A stretch of DNA of 32,787 nt from a virus (IMGVR_UViG_3300035698_001483:1-32787), one strand, 5' to 3'; positions 7,755-13,879 are shown, counted from the first letter of the stretch. The notes: generated by a model not told the origin, from the letters alone. Numbers and translations are program-made.

Positions 7755-7783
7755 ATTATACACATTCTAGAGTGCAGATTCAA
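7755..7783 (-). promoter_or_regulatory. Sigma-70-type promoter inside the end of the sigma-factor gene
   Basis: Minus strand: TTGAAT, 17 bases, TATAAT. It overlaps the last codons of the gene ending at 7767 and would start transcription about 65 bases before the virion-type gene at 7681. Confidence 0.75.
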
Positions 7784-8237
7784 GCTTTTTGAGATTTTTT
7801 TGAAGTCTGATGCGAATAGTTTCCCCGCAAACCTTACGCACTTTCGCTAACTCCCGTATGGTCATACCGTTGTAGAACCTGTCAATGACCAACTCTGGAT
7901 CATCACACCTGACATTGATGGCATCCATCATATCAATCTTGGCTACGGGGTTGTATGAATCCACTAAGGTGACACTAAGGGCCGTTGCTGGTTTTGCGTT
8001 GTTCAGCTTCCTTTGGGTAAGACACTCAAAAACCACGCCTGTATATACGAATGACGTGAATTTTGACCCTCTGTCCTCCTCAAACCGCTGTGCCGACTTC
8101 CAGATGGCAGTAGTCACGCAGTTTTGAATCTCATCTTTGGATAATGATCCTATGAAGCGAGAAGCCGCTTTGTAGGCAACGTTTACAACGTCTGAATCAT
8201 TCAGTAGTGTCTCGATCTTCTTGTTGGATACGTTCAT
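7767..8237 (-). CDS. Phage sigma-like factor (late-type, gp55-like)
   Basis: 156 residues from ATG 8237 (MNVSNKKIETLL), chosen because AGAGGACCAAA precedes it. DEIQNCVTTAIWKSAQRFEE followed by GSKFTSFVYTGVVFECL matches the sigma-70 region 2 pattern (core-binding helix and the -10 recognising helix). The C-terminus, DDPELVIDRFYNGMTIREL and RKVCGETIRIRLQKNLKKL, looks like region 4 with a helix-turn-helix. Size is close to T4 gp55 and to small ECF factors. It would direct host RNA polymerase to phage late promoters. The gene overlaps its upstream neighbour by 41 bases and carries the next gene's promoter in its 3' end. Whether it is gp55-like or ECF-like needs profile comparison. Confidence 0.78.
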   Translation of the reverse strand: MNVSNKKIETLLNDSDVVNVAYKAASRFIGSLSKDEIQNCVTTAIWKSAQRFEEDRGSKFTSFVYTGVVFECLTQRKLNNAKPATALSVTLVDSYNPVAKIDMMDAINVRCDDPELVIDRFYNGMTIRELAKVRKVCGETIRIRLQKNLKKLESAL

Positions 8238-8670
8238 TTTGGTCCTCTTTAACTGTTTGGAATAAACTTTCAATATTTTGGCGTACATTTTTGAATTCGA
8301 ACATTCTGCCCACGCCAATGAAGAATCTGTATCTGCTGCAAATCTTGAGTATCTCAACCCCTTCCATCTCACATAGCTGATCTTTTACCGCTGCGGAGAT
8401 ATTAAAGTTTGTGTGTCCCACCCAACAATCAAAACTGTTTGCCAGATAGATATTCTCCATCGTCTTTTCGTCAATTGGAACCATCTGAGGGGTGCTTTCC
8501 ATTATGATCCCCTCTAGTTCCATCATTTCATCCATTTCTTCGTCAGTGACGATCTGATCGCCCGCACCAGCTATCTGCTTCAATAGCTGGTCTAAGAGGG
8601 GCGATTCTAGCTGCTTCTGCAACACGTCTTCATACTTTTGCCATCCTAGCCGTTTTGGTTTGGTTGTCAT
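8197..8670 (-). CDS. Conserved phage protein upstream of the sigma factor
   Basis: 157 residues. The N-terminal third is acidic (VTDEEMDEMMELEGIIME). The C-terminal region FDCWVGHTNFNI...VEILKICSRYRFFIGVGRMFEFKNVRQNIES looks like a compact alpha/beta domain of a type I associate with tailed-phage genomes, without a firm name. TAGGAG precedes the start and the end overlaps the sigma gene, so the two are probably co-translated. A co-factor role for the sigma protein is possible from position only. Confidence 0.7.
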   Translation of the reverse strand: MTTKPKRLGWQKYEDVLQKQLESPLLDQLLKQIAGAGDQIVTDEEMDEMMELEGIIMESTPQMVPIDEKTMENIYLANSFDCWVGHTNFNISAAVKDQLCEMEGVEILKICSRYRFFIGVGRMFEFKNVRQNIESLFQTVKEDQNERIQQEDRDTTE

Positions 8671-8682
8671 AGTGATCGACTC

Positions 8683-9033
8683 CTACATAAGGTCAGTGGG
8701 TAAAATCAATGGGTCGTCCGGTCCCTTAGTTCCCTCCGCTTCCTTGTGTTCATCAAGCATCGCCTGCATAATCTTGTTGCTTTGGGCAAGAGTCCTTGCT
8801 AAAAATGTTTCAAACTCAGTACCTTTACCGTCCCTAGCAAAGGCGTCTTTGGTTGTTTCAAGTCCTTGATATTGAATTTTAGCGTCTGAGAGAGAAGCAA
8901 AGAGAAGTGCGAACTTGGTGAGTGTTTCATCGCTGTAGTCTTCTAGGTCTATGTCCATAGTTAGTAGACCACTAGAGAGGATGCCAACAGTGATAGACGC
9001 TACTGGATCGTCTGCTGTGTCTGTTTCTTCCAT
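8683..9033 (-). CDS. Small acidic phage protein, unknown
   Basis: 116 residues, acidic (MEETDTADDP...DIDLEDYSDE), probably mainly helical in the middle (LTKFALLFASLSDAKIQY). It lies 12 bases from the next gene and 3 from the glycosyltransferase. No family recognised. It shows no signal peptide or membrane segment. Confidence 0.7.
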   Translation of the reverse strand: MEETDTADDPVASITVGILSSGLLTMDIDLEDYSDETLTKFALLFASLSDAKIQYQGLETTKDAFARDGKGTEFETFLARTLAQSNKIMQAMLDEHKEAEGTKGPDDPLILPTDLM

Positions 9034-9036
9034 GTT

Positions 9037-10116
9037 TCATTCCTTTAGGTGTTCGAGAATAGAGTTTGCGGCATGATCCCAAGAGAACTTATTGGCTGTC
9101 TCCAGACCACGGTGGTTAAATTGTTCTGACTTGAGATTGGAGTGTATGAACGTCTGCATCGCAATACTAATGTCGAAGATTGCTTGGTACTCCAGTTTGG
9201 CCCAGTTTCCCTGACCAAAGAACCATTTGTTGTCTATCGCTGGCTCAATACCCTCTGGAGTAATCAAGCTACAGTTTTCCTCGTTGCAGAACTCTGTATG
9301 GGCTGAATAATTCGTTGCTATTACGGGCCTGCCTACAGCCATCATTTCTAGAAGCTCTAGGTTCCAGCCCTCTCCACGCGACGGAAACACCCCACAATCA
9401 ACTTGAGACATGATACTATACACTTGTTGTTGTGTCTCAGCCCTTGGAATTAACCGCACTTTAGGGTGCGAGTACAACGCTTCCCACTGTGCCTTTTCAG
9501 CCGGGGAGTTGAAGGGGTTGTCGCACATCATCCACAACTCAATGTCCTCAAAATGCAACAGCGTCCTCTTGAATGCCTCTATCAGAATGTCGTGACCCTT
9601 ACGAACCTCCCACTTGCCACAGTTGAAGAAAACGGTCTTGCCGTTCTTAGGTACTGCGGGAGTTGGCTTGAATATGCTGGTATCTACACCAAGAGGGACT
9701 ATACTAACCACCCTACCCTCTGGCCAGCAGCGGAACGCATCTATCTGACTATAGATCACATCCTTTGCCCACTGTGAGCATACCATAAGTTCGTCACAAG
9801 ACTCCAAGTGATGCTTCTCAAGGTCAGAGAAGGTGTCCAACTCAAAGATAGGAAACCCTATCATCTTTCCATTCCCAATACGCTCTGCCATTTGGTTCTG
9901 ATGCCAAATCTTAATGCAGGGAGCGTGCCTGTTGAACGTCTGACCCTTTACGATTCCAGCTTGCACCAGTGTCGCATCCTCTTGACTGGTCAGGTTTGGT
10001 TGCCCTATAGGGTGGAGGGCTACATTGGCCACTTTGGATAACGCCTTGAAGATGTTAAGTCCAGCGACTCCATACCCCAGAGGGTTAATTGGAGCCATTA
10101 GGTTAATGTCAATCAT
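9037..10116 (-). CDS. Glycosyltransferase, GT-B fold (GT4-like)
   Basis: 359 residues. N-terminal Rossmann half begins DINLMAPINPLGYGVAGLNIF with a glycine-rich loop. The C-terminal half has GKWEVRKGHDILIEAFKR and the donor-binding signature SRGEGWNLELLEMMAVGRPVIAT with the conserved E-x7-E Glu pair. It should transfer a sugar from a nucleotide donor; the acceptor is unknown. Phage enzymes of this type modify virion proteins, DNA bases or host surface glycans. The start overlaps the upstream stop by four bases (ATGA). Its place among presumed virion genes favours glycosylation of a structural protein (inference). Confidence 0.9.
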   Translation of the reverse strand: MIDINLMAPINPLGYGVAGLNIFKALSKVANVALHPIGQPNLTSQEDATLVQAGIVKGQTFNRHAPCIKIWHQNQMAERIGNGKMIGFPIFELDTFSDLEKHHLESCDELMVCSQWAKDVIYSQIDAFRCWPEGRVVSIVPLGVDTSIFKPTPAVPKNGKTVFFNCGKWEVRKGHDILIEAFKRTLLHFEDIELWMMCDNPFNSPAEKAQWEALYSHPKVRLIPRAETQQQVYSIMSQVDCGVFPSRGEGWNLELLEMMAVGRPVIATNYSAHTEFCNEENCSLITPEGIEPAIDNKWFFGQGNWAKLEYQAIFDISIAMQTFIHSNLKSEQFNHRGLETANKFSWDHAANSILEHLKE

Positions 10117-10565
10117 TTAGCTAGAGCCTTTCGAAGGAAAGCGGAAATGTCAGTGATCTCAGGATGGTTGTCTAGAATCTCTGTCGCCCTTTTGTAAGAG
10201 CCTGTCTGAGACTCTCCAAGGCCCATTAGGGCTAGGCGGCACTGTTCCTTTAGATTGTCACGCTCATGGTTTTTAACTGGCGCAGGCTTGACAGGAGCAG
10301 CAGGAACGGGATCGAACACTCCACTACAGGCGGGTAGCTTATAGGGAGCCAACTCAGAAGAAGGGTTGAGGAAATGATTCACAACCATTGGTGGGACGAT
10401 AGGATCGTCGATGTATCCAAGATCGAAGCGATCTGGAATCTTAAGGGCAGGAGTAGTATCTGCGTTCATAAATCCCTTCATAAAACTATAAGCAGCCCAC
10501 AACATAGTTGCGATTGCGAGTAGTGTACCAAGTCCAGACATGAGATGCGGATTATCAACACCCAT
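10113..10565 (-). CDS. Phage protein with one N-terminal membrane segment
   Basis: 150 residues from an ATG preceded by AAAAGGAAAAC. One hydrophobic segment (LGTLLAIATMLWAAYSFMKGF, residues about 12-32), a proline-rich middle (PVPAAPVKPAPVK) and a helical C-terminus ending ISAFLRKALAK. No family recognised. It is the first larger gene of the transcript from promoter 10723-10750, following a 25-codon ORF and two palindromes. Confidence 0.72.
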   Translation of the reverse strand: MGVDNPHLMSGLGTLLAIATMLWAAYSFMKGFMNADTTPALKIPDRFDLGYIDDPIVPPMVVNHFLNPSSELAPYKLPACSGVFDPVPAAPVKPAPVKNHERDNLKEQCRLALMGLGESQTGSYKRATEILDNHPEITDISAFLRKALAK

Positions 10566-10580
10566 TGAGTTTTCCTTTTC

Positions 10581-10643
10581 TTCCCGTTCGGGAATAATTT
10601 GCTTGTTTTGACGTAAAATGCTCTAAATGTTCCCGTTCGGGAA
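10581..10643 (-). repeat. Pair of identical 14-base palindromes in the leader
   Basis: The palindrome TTCCCGAACGGGAA occurs at 10581-10594 and 10630-10643, 49 bases apart, both between promoter and the 10565 start. The first copy in transcription order overlaps the end of the 25-codon ORF; the second lies just before the Shine-Dalgarno of the next gene. They could be operators or RNA hairpins. Confidence 0.8.
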
Positions 10644-10700
10644 TAGTGCCTCTGGTTTGATTCTGTCGTCAAACAGTTTGTGTGTGATTTTGAATTTCAT
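10623..10700 (-). CDS. Leader small ORF, 25 aa
   Basis: MKFKITHKLF...ALFPNGNI with GAGGGAAACT before the ATG at 10700. It is the first ORF after the promoter at 10723-10750. The ending ALFPNG is encoded by the palindrome. It may be a small protein or a leader controlling the genes behind it. No family recognised. Confidence 0.5.
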   Translation of the reverse strand: MKFKITHKLFDDRIKPEALFPNGNI

Positions 10701-10722
10701 AGTTTCCCTCTCTCGTCTCCCC

Positions 10723-10750
10723 ATTATACCATACATCGACCGATTGTCAA
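10723..10750 (-). promoter_or_regulatory. Sigma-70-type promoter with extended -10
   Basis: Minus strand: TTGACA, 16 bases ending TGG, TATAAT. It starts the unit 25-aa ORF, membrane protein, glycosyltransferase, acidic protein, conserved protein, sigma factor. Confidence 0.88.
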
Positions 10751-10771
10751 TAGGTCTTTAGGATATTTCAC

Positions 10772-10810
10772 AAAAAAAGCCCCACAAAACATCTAATGCT
10801 TTGCGAGGCT
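10772..10810 (-). terminator. Intrinsic terminator of the ssb operon
   Basis: Minus strand: AGCCTCGCAAA pairs with TTTTGTGGGGCT (11 bp with wobble pairs) over a short loop, followed by seven T. It lies about 50 bases after ssb and just before promoter 10723-10750. Confidence 0.88.
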
Positions 10811-10860
10811 ACTTAACAACGATTAAATTCGCTTCATCGTCCTAGCGGGGTTGTTAAGTG

Positions 10861-11250
10861 TTAGTACGTATCGACTGGCGATGCCTCTCCGACGCCAACT
10901 GGTGCCTTATTCGCGGGTTGACGTTCTCTCGGTGTGATCGTAGAAGGATCAGGGCCAAGGGAAATGTCGTCTGCCATGATACAAGGGGAACACTTCTTGT
11001 TGCCCTCCTCGTCCTCATAGTCGTCGATCTTGAGCTTACCAGCAATAGAAACCAGTCGCCCTTTCATCAACATGGGGTTAAGATTCTCTGCCATCTTCCC
11101 GAAACAAAGGACGTTGATGAACAGGGTATCGTCGTAGCGACGATCATTAACGGCGAGCCGAAACTTTGCCATTGATGTTCCCTTTTGAGTATTTGACAAC
11201 TCTGCATCTTTTGTCAGTCGGCCTATGCCGATCCATTGATTCAAATTCAT
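10861..11250 (-). CDS. ssb: Single-stranded DNA-binding protein
   Basis: 129 residues with a bacterial-type SSB OB fold: MNLNQWIGIGRLTKDAEL, MAKFRLAVND, DDTLFINVLCFGKMAENL, and KGRLVSIAGKLKIDDYED. It coats single-stranded DNA during replication and recombination. After the OB fold (about residue 100) comes a short Pro-rich tail ending SPVDTY instead of the acidic hydrophobic tip (DIPF) that host SSBs use to recruit partners, so host protein recruitment is probably different. The start has TTGGAG upstream and follows the previous gene directly. The gene is last in a three-gene operon ending in a terminator. Confidence 0.92.
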   Translation of the reverse strand: MNLNQWIGIGRLTKDAELSNTQKGTSMAKFRLAVNDRRYDDTLFINVLCFGKMAENLNPMLMKGRLVSIAGKLKIDDYEDEEGNKKCSPCIMADDISLGPDPSTITPRERQPANKAPVGVGEASPVDTY

Positions 11251-11252
11251 GC

Positions 11253-11570
11253 TTAAATCTCCAATGCTGAACGGATTTTTCCTCGAACCACTTGAGTGTT
11301 GCCACGATTAGAACCGCTCGTGACGGCGTTGTAGATTGTGTTGGTCGCGGAACTTGGGAGTCCAAGAGCCTTGCCTGCACGTTGAGTTTCACGTTTGTTC
11401 GTCCCGAACACAGCCCCTGTCTCTCGATGAGCGACCGCTGTTACTGGGTTGAATTCTTTTCCTTTGATCTGTCGCTGTCCGACGCCTGTGATGCTGTTGT
11501 TCTTCGCAATATCGAAATTGTAAGTTCTTGGCAGTTTGTTCAGGGCGTCATAAAATTCATTGATCTGCAT
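11253..11570 (-). CDS. Small basic phage protein, unknown
   Basis: 105 residues from ATG 11570 (MQINEFYDALNK), preceded by TAGGAGAAAACG; a longer upstream reading lacks a ribosome site. Basic, with KGKEFNPVTAVAHRETG and a Gly/Ser/Thr-rich end. The composition suggests nucleic-acid contact; the operon partner is ssb. No family recognised. Confidence 0.7.
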   Translation of the reverse strand: MQINEFYDALNKLPRTYNFDIAKNNSITGVGQRQIKGKEFNPVTAVAHRETGAVFGTNKRETQRAGKALGLPSSATNTIYNAVTSGSNRGNTQVVRGKIRSALEI

Positions 11571-11580
11571 TCGTTTTCTC

Positions 11581-11817
11581 CTAAGGGCGTTTCCCATTAA
11601 TGGCGGGTTCCAAAATAGTACTTTGTGATAGAGCCTGAGCTTCAACCTGATGCTCGGCTGTAGCCTTTGCTCTGTCCAACTCACCGCTACCCTCTGACAT
11701 ATATGTCTGTAGCTTGGCGATCTCTTGGTCAATTGCTGTCTTGCGTTCGCTAAGGTTATGGATTTCCCTCTTGACGTTCACAAGGTGTGCTTCGACCATT
11801 TCAGTCAGTGATGGCAT
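11581..11817 (-). CDS. Small coiled-coil protein
   Basis: 78 residues from ATG 11817 (MPSLTEMVEAHL), preceded by CGGAGAAACAACA. Residues about 8-60 are a likely coiled coil (VKREIHNLSERKTAIDQEIA). First gene after promoter 11855-11883 and co-transcribed with ssb. Function unknown. Confidence 0.7.
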   Translation of the reverse strand: MPSLTEMVEAHLVNVKREIHNLSERKTAIDQEIAKLQTYMSEGSGELDRAKATAEHQVEAQALSQSTILEPAINGKRP

Positions 11818-11854
11818 TGTTGTTTCTCCGTTCTGGGTTTGTTTCGTATATCCT

Positions 11855-11883
11855 ATTATAGTCTGTGGCGACGAGATTGTCAA
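11855..11883 (-). promoter_or_regulatory. Sigma-70-type promoter of the ssb operon
   Basis: Minus strand: TTGACA, 17 bases, TATAAT. It sits between the end of the exported Cys/Arg-rich gene (11908) and the coiled-coil gene. Confidence 0.87.
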
Positions 11884-11907
11884 CCACATTCTATAAATTT
11901 GTCAAAA

Positions 11908-12267
11908 CTATCGACAGGATGGACAGGCTTGATGTGACTGCATTCGCTGCCTCACGCAACCAGCTTTTGCTCTTACTGTTCGTAGTCGATTAACGGTGCG
12001 TGTACGCAGACCGCAAGCAGAAGCTCGGAACCGTTGGGCAGAAGCGCGGACCTTTTGTGTGCGGCAGGCGGATCGTGCTTGGACTGTTTGCACTCGTTGA
12101 CGAGTAGCAGAACGGACACGTTGAGCGGCGCATGAAGAATTGAAAAAGACTTGTTTGACTGCTGATCTAATTGGGGCGCACTTGGGGCATTGTGCCTGTA
12201 CGTTGCTTGCAAGTAACATGCCAAAGGTTAGAGCTACAGCCATAAGTAAAGCTCGTGTTCGAATCAT
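11908..12267 (-). CDS. Exported Cys/Arg-rich small protein
   Basis: 119 residues from ATG 12267, with GAGAGGAATCTT upstream; an apparent longer frame runs back through tRNA-Trp and is rejected. Residues 1-25 are a signal peptide (ALLMAVALTFGMLLASNVQA). The mature part starts QCPKC and ends CPSCR, with further single cysteines between, and is otherwise dominated by Arg, Ala, Thr and Gln (RVRSATRQRVQ, RASAQRFRASACG). It is strongly basic. The cysteines should form disulfides outside the cytoplasm. No family recognised. It ends the transcript that carries the tRNAs and tmRNA. Confidence 0.72.
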   Translation of the reverse strand: MIRTRALLMAVALTFGMLLASNVQAQCPKCAPIRSAVKQVFFNSSCAAQRVRSATRQRVQTVQARSACRTQKVRASAQRFRASACGLRTRTVNRLRTVRAKAGCVRQRMQSHQACPSCR

Positions 12268-12304
12268 AAGATTCCTCTCTAGGTTAGCGGTGAAAAAAAA
12301 ACAG

Positions 12305-12377
12305 CAGATGGTGAAGGAATCGGACCCTCCCGCTGGGATTTGGAATCCCTGCCGCCAGCCTTGGGACATGACCACCT
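12305..12377 (-). tRNA. tRNA-Trp (CCA)
   Basis: Acceptor AGGTGGT pairs with ACCATCT (one G-T). Anticodon arm AGGGA-TTCCAAA-TCCCA reads anticodon CCA, with the first pair mismatched. T-arm GAGGG-TCCGATT-CCTTC has C instead of the usual T at position 55. The CCA end is not encoded. A run of nine T follows. The tRNA lies eight bases after the tmRNA coding piece. The D-stem is weak (TGTC with GGCG). Confidence 0.85.
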
Positions 12378-12384
12378 GTGAAAA

Positions 12385-12586
12385 TAGCGAATTGGATTAT
12401 AAGGCTCGCTACACCTCATGCAGCTTACGCTGCAAGTGCGAAACTTTCGTTTGCAATTACGTTTTAACAGATTTTTACTCTGCATGGAATCCACTTAAAT
12501 AGTGGATTCCATACAACTCGTAGCCCTTCTGTCAACTACGTGTCGCAGTTGTTGCTTCTTTTTACGTGTCGAAACCTTTCATCCCC
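12385..12586 (-). ncRNA. ssrA: Permuted tmRNA, coding piece
   Basis: The 5' end (12586) reads GGGGATG and then AAAGGTTTCGAC, the conserved tmRNA D-like loop. GGGGATG pairs over seven bases with CATCTCC of the acceptor piece at 12697-12703, with a G3-U70 pair, the alanine identity element. Helix P2 forms between 12561-12568 and 12725-12733 (one bulge) and continues as CAACAAC (12548-12554) with GTTGTTG (12740-12746). CGTAG...CTACG may form the first pseudoknot stem. A perfect hairpin of at least 12 bp follows at 12484-12512. The resume sequence CGTAATT-GCA opens the tag frame, whose stop lies in hairpin TGCAGC-GTAA-GCTGCA. The 3' end is approximate, placed after hairpin 12385-12411. tmRNA frees stalled ribosomes and tags the nascent protein. 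Confidence 0.92.
12425..12454 (-). other. tmRNA proteolysis-tag reading frame (ANESFALAA)
   Basis: Codons GCA AAC GAA AGT TTC GCA CTT GCA GCG TAA encode A-N-E-S-F-A-L-A-A. The ending ALAA is the degradation signal recognised by ClpXP-type proteases in many bacteria (E. coli tag ANDENYALAA). The stop codon lies in the loop of a 6-bp hairpin, as in other tmRNAs. Confidence 0.93.
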
Positions 12587-12692
12587 ATCATGGAGACACT
12601 CGTTCTTGCCTTATGGGTAGACCGCTAAGTCTGTTATTGGATAGCTCCTGCGTCCAGTTGGCGAGTATCCACAATTACCTTGAGTGCCTCCG

Positions 12693-12757
12693 TGGTGGAG
12701 ATGGCGGCATTCGAAAGCCGCTTCCACGATAAACTTCTACAACAACGTCTACAACAA
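12693..12757 (-). ncRNA. ssrA: Permuted tmRNA, acceptor piece
   Basis: Reads, in transcription order, the 3' strand of P2 (12740-12746 and 12725-12733), a T-arm with stem GCGGC/GCCGC, acceptor strand CATCTCC, discriminator A and an encoded CCA ending at 12693. The T-loop TTTCGAAT has eight bases, one more than usual. This piece precedes the coding piece by 106 bases, the order found in circularly permuted tmRNA genes, where the intervening segment is removed to leave two RNAs. The upstream limit is approximate; a small hairpin (TCCGC-TT-GCGGA) lies at about 12761-12772. Confidence 0.9.
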
Positions 12758-12775
12758 TAGTCCGCAAGCGGACAG

Positions 12776-12842
12776 TCTAGATAGAAGGATTCGAACCCTC
12801 GACATCTGCTTCATAGGTTTATTTCGCCCTGTTTAGCCCGAC
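12776..12842 (-). pseudogene. tRNA-like 3' half (tRNA relic)
   Basis: A canonical T-arm GAGGG-TTCGAAT-CCTTC is followed by TATCTAG and A, as in the 3' end of a tRNA. No matching acceptor 5' strand or convincing D-arm is found in the 100 bases before it, and the protein gene upstream ends at 12843. A poor anticodon-like arm (loop ATGAAGC, possible GAA) precedes it. Best read as a decayed or truncated tRNA, less likely a tRNA-like element. Confidence 0.5.
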
Positions 12843-13388
12843 TCATATATGTACTCTTGAAAGGATATAATCCGTTCCAATGTCTTTGTCACTCCACCAT
12901 ACAACTCGACTCTCAACAACAAAACTATGCTTGCTTCGTCGAACGATTGGTGTCTCAAGTGGAACGTCTTTGTATTCCCAGCGATACCCGATTTGGTGTC
13001 TCTTAGAGACCCAAGCAAAGGTATAAACAGGAATCTGACGGAACTTCACACGCTCTGTGCGAATTGTCCACTCTCGATAGTAAATCTCTCTGATTTCCTC
13101 AACGTTGTAAGGAATGTTGTGTTCCTTGAAGTATTCCTCCAAAGCCCACTGTTCTCTCCAAGTTGGGCTGTCAAAGACCAACTCGTTACGCTTACCACGT
13201 TTCCCAGTACGGTACTGAGTCTTGCGGTGATCTTTCCAGTTGCGGGAACTTCTTATTCGTATGTAGTCGTAGCAACTCGTTAGTTGGCTTGGGCGGCGTT
13301 TTCCACGAACGTATTCGCAGTCTTGGTTTGCCCGCATTTCAGAAGTGGTTCGCGGGTGGCGATACCAATGTCTGTATTGTCTTCGCAT
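12843..13388 (-). CDS. Conserved phage protein, basic and aromatic-rich
   Basis: 181 residues with TAAGGAGAAACCC before the ATG. The N-terminal part (YRHPRTTSEMRANQDCEYVRGKR then SCYDYIRIRSSRNWKDHRKTQY) looks like a common phage hypothetical family with the pattern RxPRTTxExRAN. The C-terminal half alternates aromatic and basic residues (REWTIRTERVKFRQIPVYTFAWV). No catalytic motif. It lies between tRNA-Thr and the tRNA relic/tmRNA in one transcript. Confidence 0.8.
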   Translation of the reverse strand: MRRQYRHWYRHPRTTSEMRANQDCEYVRGKRRPSQLTSCYDYIRIRSSRNWKDHRKTQYRTGKRGKRNELVFDSPTWREQWALEEYFKEHNIPYNVEEIREIYYREWTIRTERVKFRQIPVYTFAWVSKRHQIGYRWEYKDVPLETPIVRRSKHSFVVESRVVWWSDKDIGTDYILSRVHI

Positions 13389-13476
13389 GGGTTTCTCCTT
13401 ATATTATTAACTAATACATGAGAACCCGTCGCTTTCGTAATAATTCATATTGTTCCTTGTTGGTTGAGTTACGCAG

Positions 13477-13547
13477 AGGCTTTTATCAGAATCGAACTGA
13501 TGTTCCTAGTTTACAAAACTAGCACTTTGCCACTAAGTTAAAAAGCC
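13477..13547 (-). tRNA. tRNA-Thr (TGT)
   Basis: Acceptor GGCTTTT with AAAAGCC is perfect. Anticodon arm CTAGT-TTTGTAA-ACTAG gives anticodon TGT. T-arm ATCAG-TTCGATT-CTGAT. D-loop has the GG pair. CCA is not encoded. Its first bases overlap the end of a degenerate HNH reading frame. Confidence 0.93.
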
Positions 13548-13744
13548 ATGTCAGACTGTTGATTGGGGCCAGTCTGAACCCTCGCATTGTTGGGAAAATT
13601 ATTGTCTGAGTTCCCATCAATATGGTCTACCTGTAGAGTTAATAGTTTACCATTCCACAACTCACCCCTCATTTCACCATTAATACTGATGACGCTTAAA
13701 AATCGTGACTCTGTTTGTGTTTTCGTTCTTGGCGGGTGTCGCCC
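13538..13744 (-). pseudogene. HNH endonuclease relic
   Basis: An open frame without a good start reads ...TESRFLSVISINGE, LWNGKLLTLQVDHIDGNSDN and NFPNNARVQTGPNQQSDMAF. This matches the phage HNH pattern WNGKxLTLQxDHIdGnxxdNxxxNLRxLCPNCHSQT. The DHID core survives, but the zinc ligands CPNC are replaced (GPNQ), and the frame ends inside tRNA-Thr. Read as the remains of a homing endonuclease that landed beside the tRNA. Confidence 0.7.
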
Positions 13745-13818
13745 TCAATTATATACACAATCATTGCGAAATATTGGCTTTCTCGGCGTATATCGACGCC
13801 TATGTCTACTATTTCCAT
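13696..13818 (-). CDS. Possible small ORF, 40 aa
   Basis: ATG 13818 opens MEIVDIGVDIRRESQYFAM and ends KHKQSHDF. It overlaps the HNH relic in another frame by about 50 bases. The upstream GGGA is only a moderate ribosome site. No family; may be spurious. Confidence 0.3.
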   Translation of the reverse strand: MEIVDIGVDIRRESQYFAMIVYIIEGDTRQERKHKQSHDF

Positions 13819-13832
13819 CACATCCCGAAAAG

Positions 13833-13879
13833 TGGAAACGAAAGGATTCGAACCTCCGACGCACGGCCCTTCAAGCCCT
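13833..13879 (-). pseudogene. tRNA-like 3' half (possible tRNA-Phe relic)
   Basis: T-arm GGAGG-TTCGAAT-CCTTT is followed by CGTTTCC and A. Before it, AGGGC-TTGAAGG-GCCGT makes an anticodon-type arm with four of five pairs and anticodon GAA (Phe). No acceptor complement (GGAAACG-like) or D-arm occurs before the neighbouring gene end at 13934; instead the region holds a hairpin TCTAG...CTAGA. Appears to have lost its 5' half. Confidence 0.5.

Noticed and set aside
10478-10672. 64-codon frame across the palindromes
   Set aside because: No ribosome site; it overlaps two better-supported ORFs in other frames.
11908-12375. Longer start for the exported Cys/Arg-rich protein
   Set aside because: The extension is the translation of tRNA-Trp and its tail; ATG 12267 has a ribosome site and opens a signal peptide.
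12305-12586. Reading the tmRNA as a normal one-piece gene ending at the tRNA-Trp T-arm
   Set aside because: tRNA-Trp has its own complete acceptor pairing, and the GGGGATG end pairs with the upstream CATCTCC-ACCA instead.
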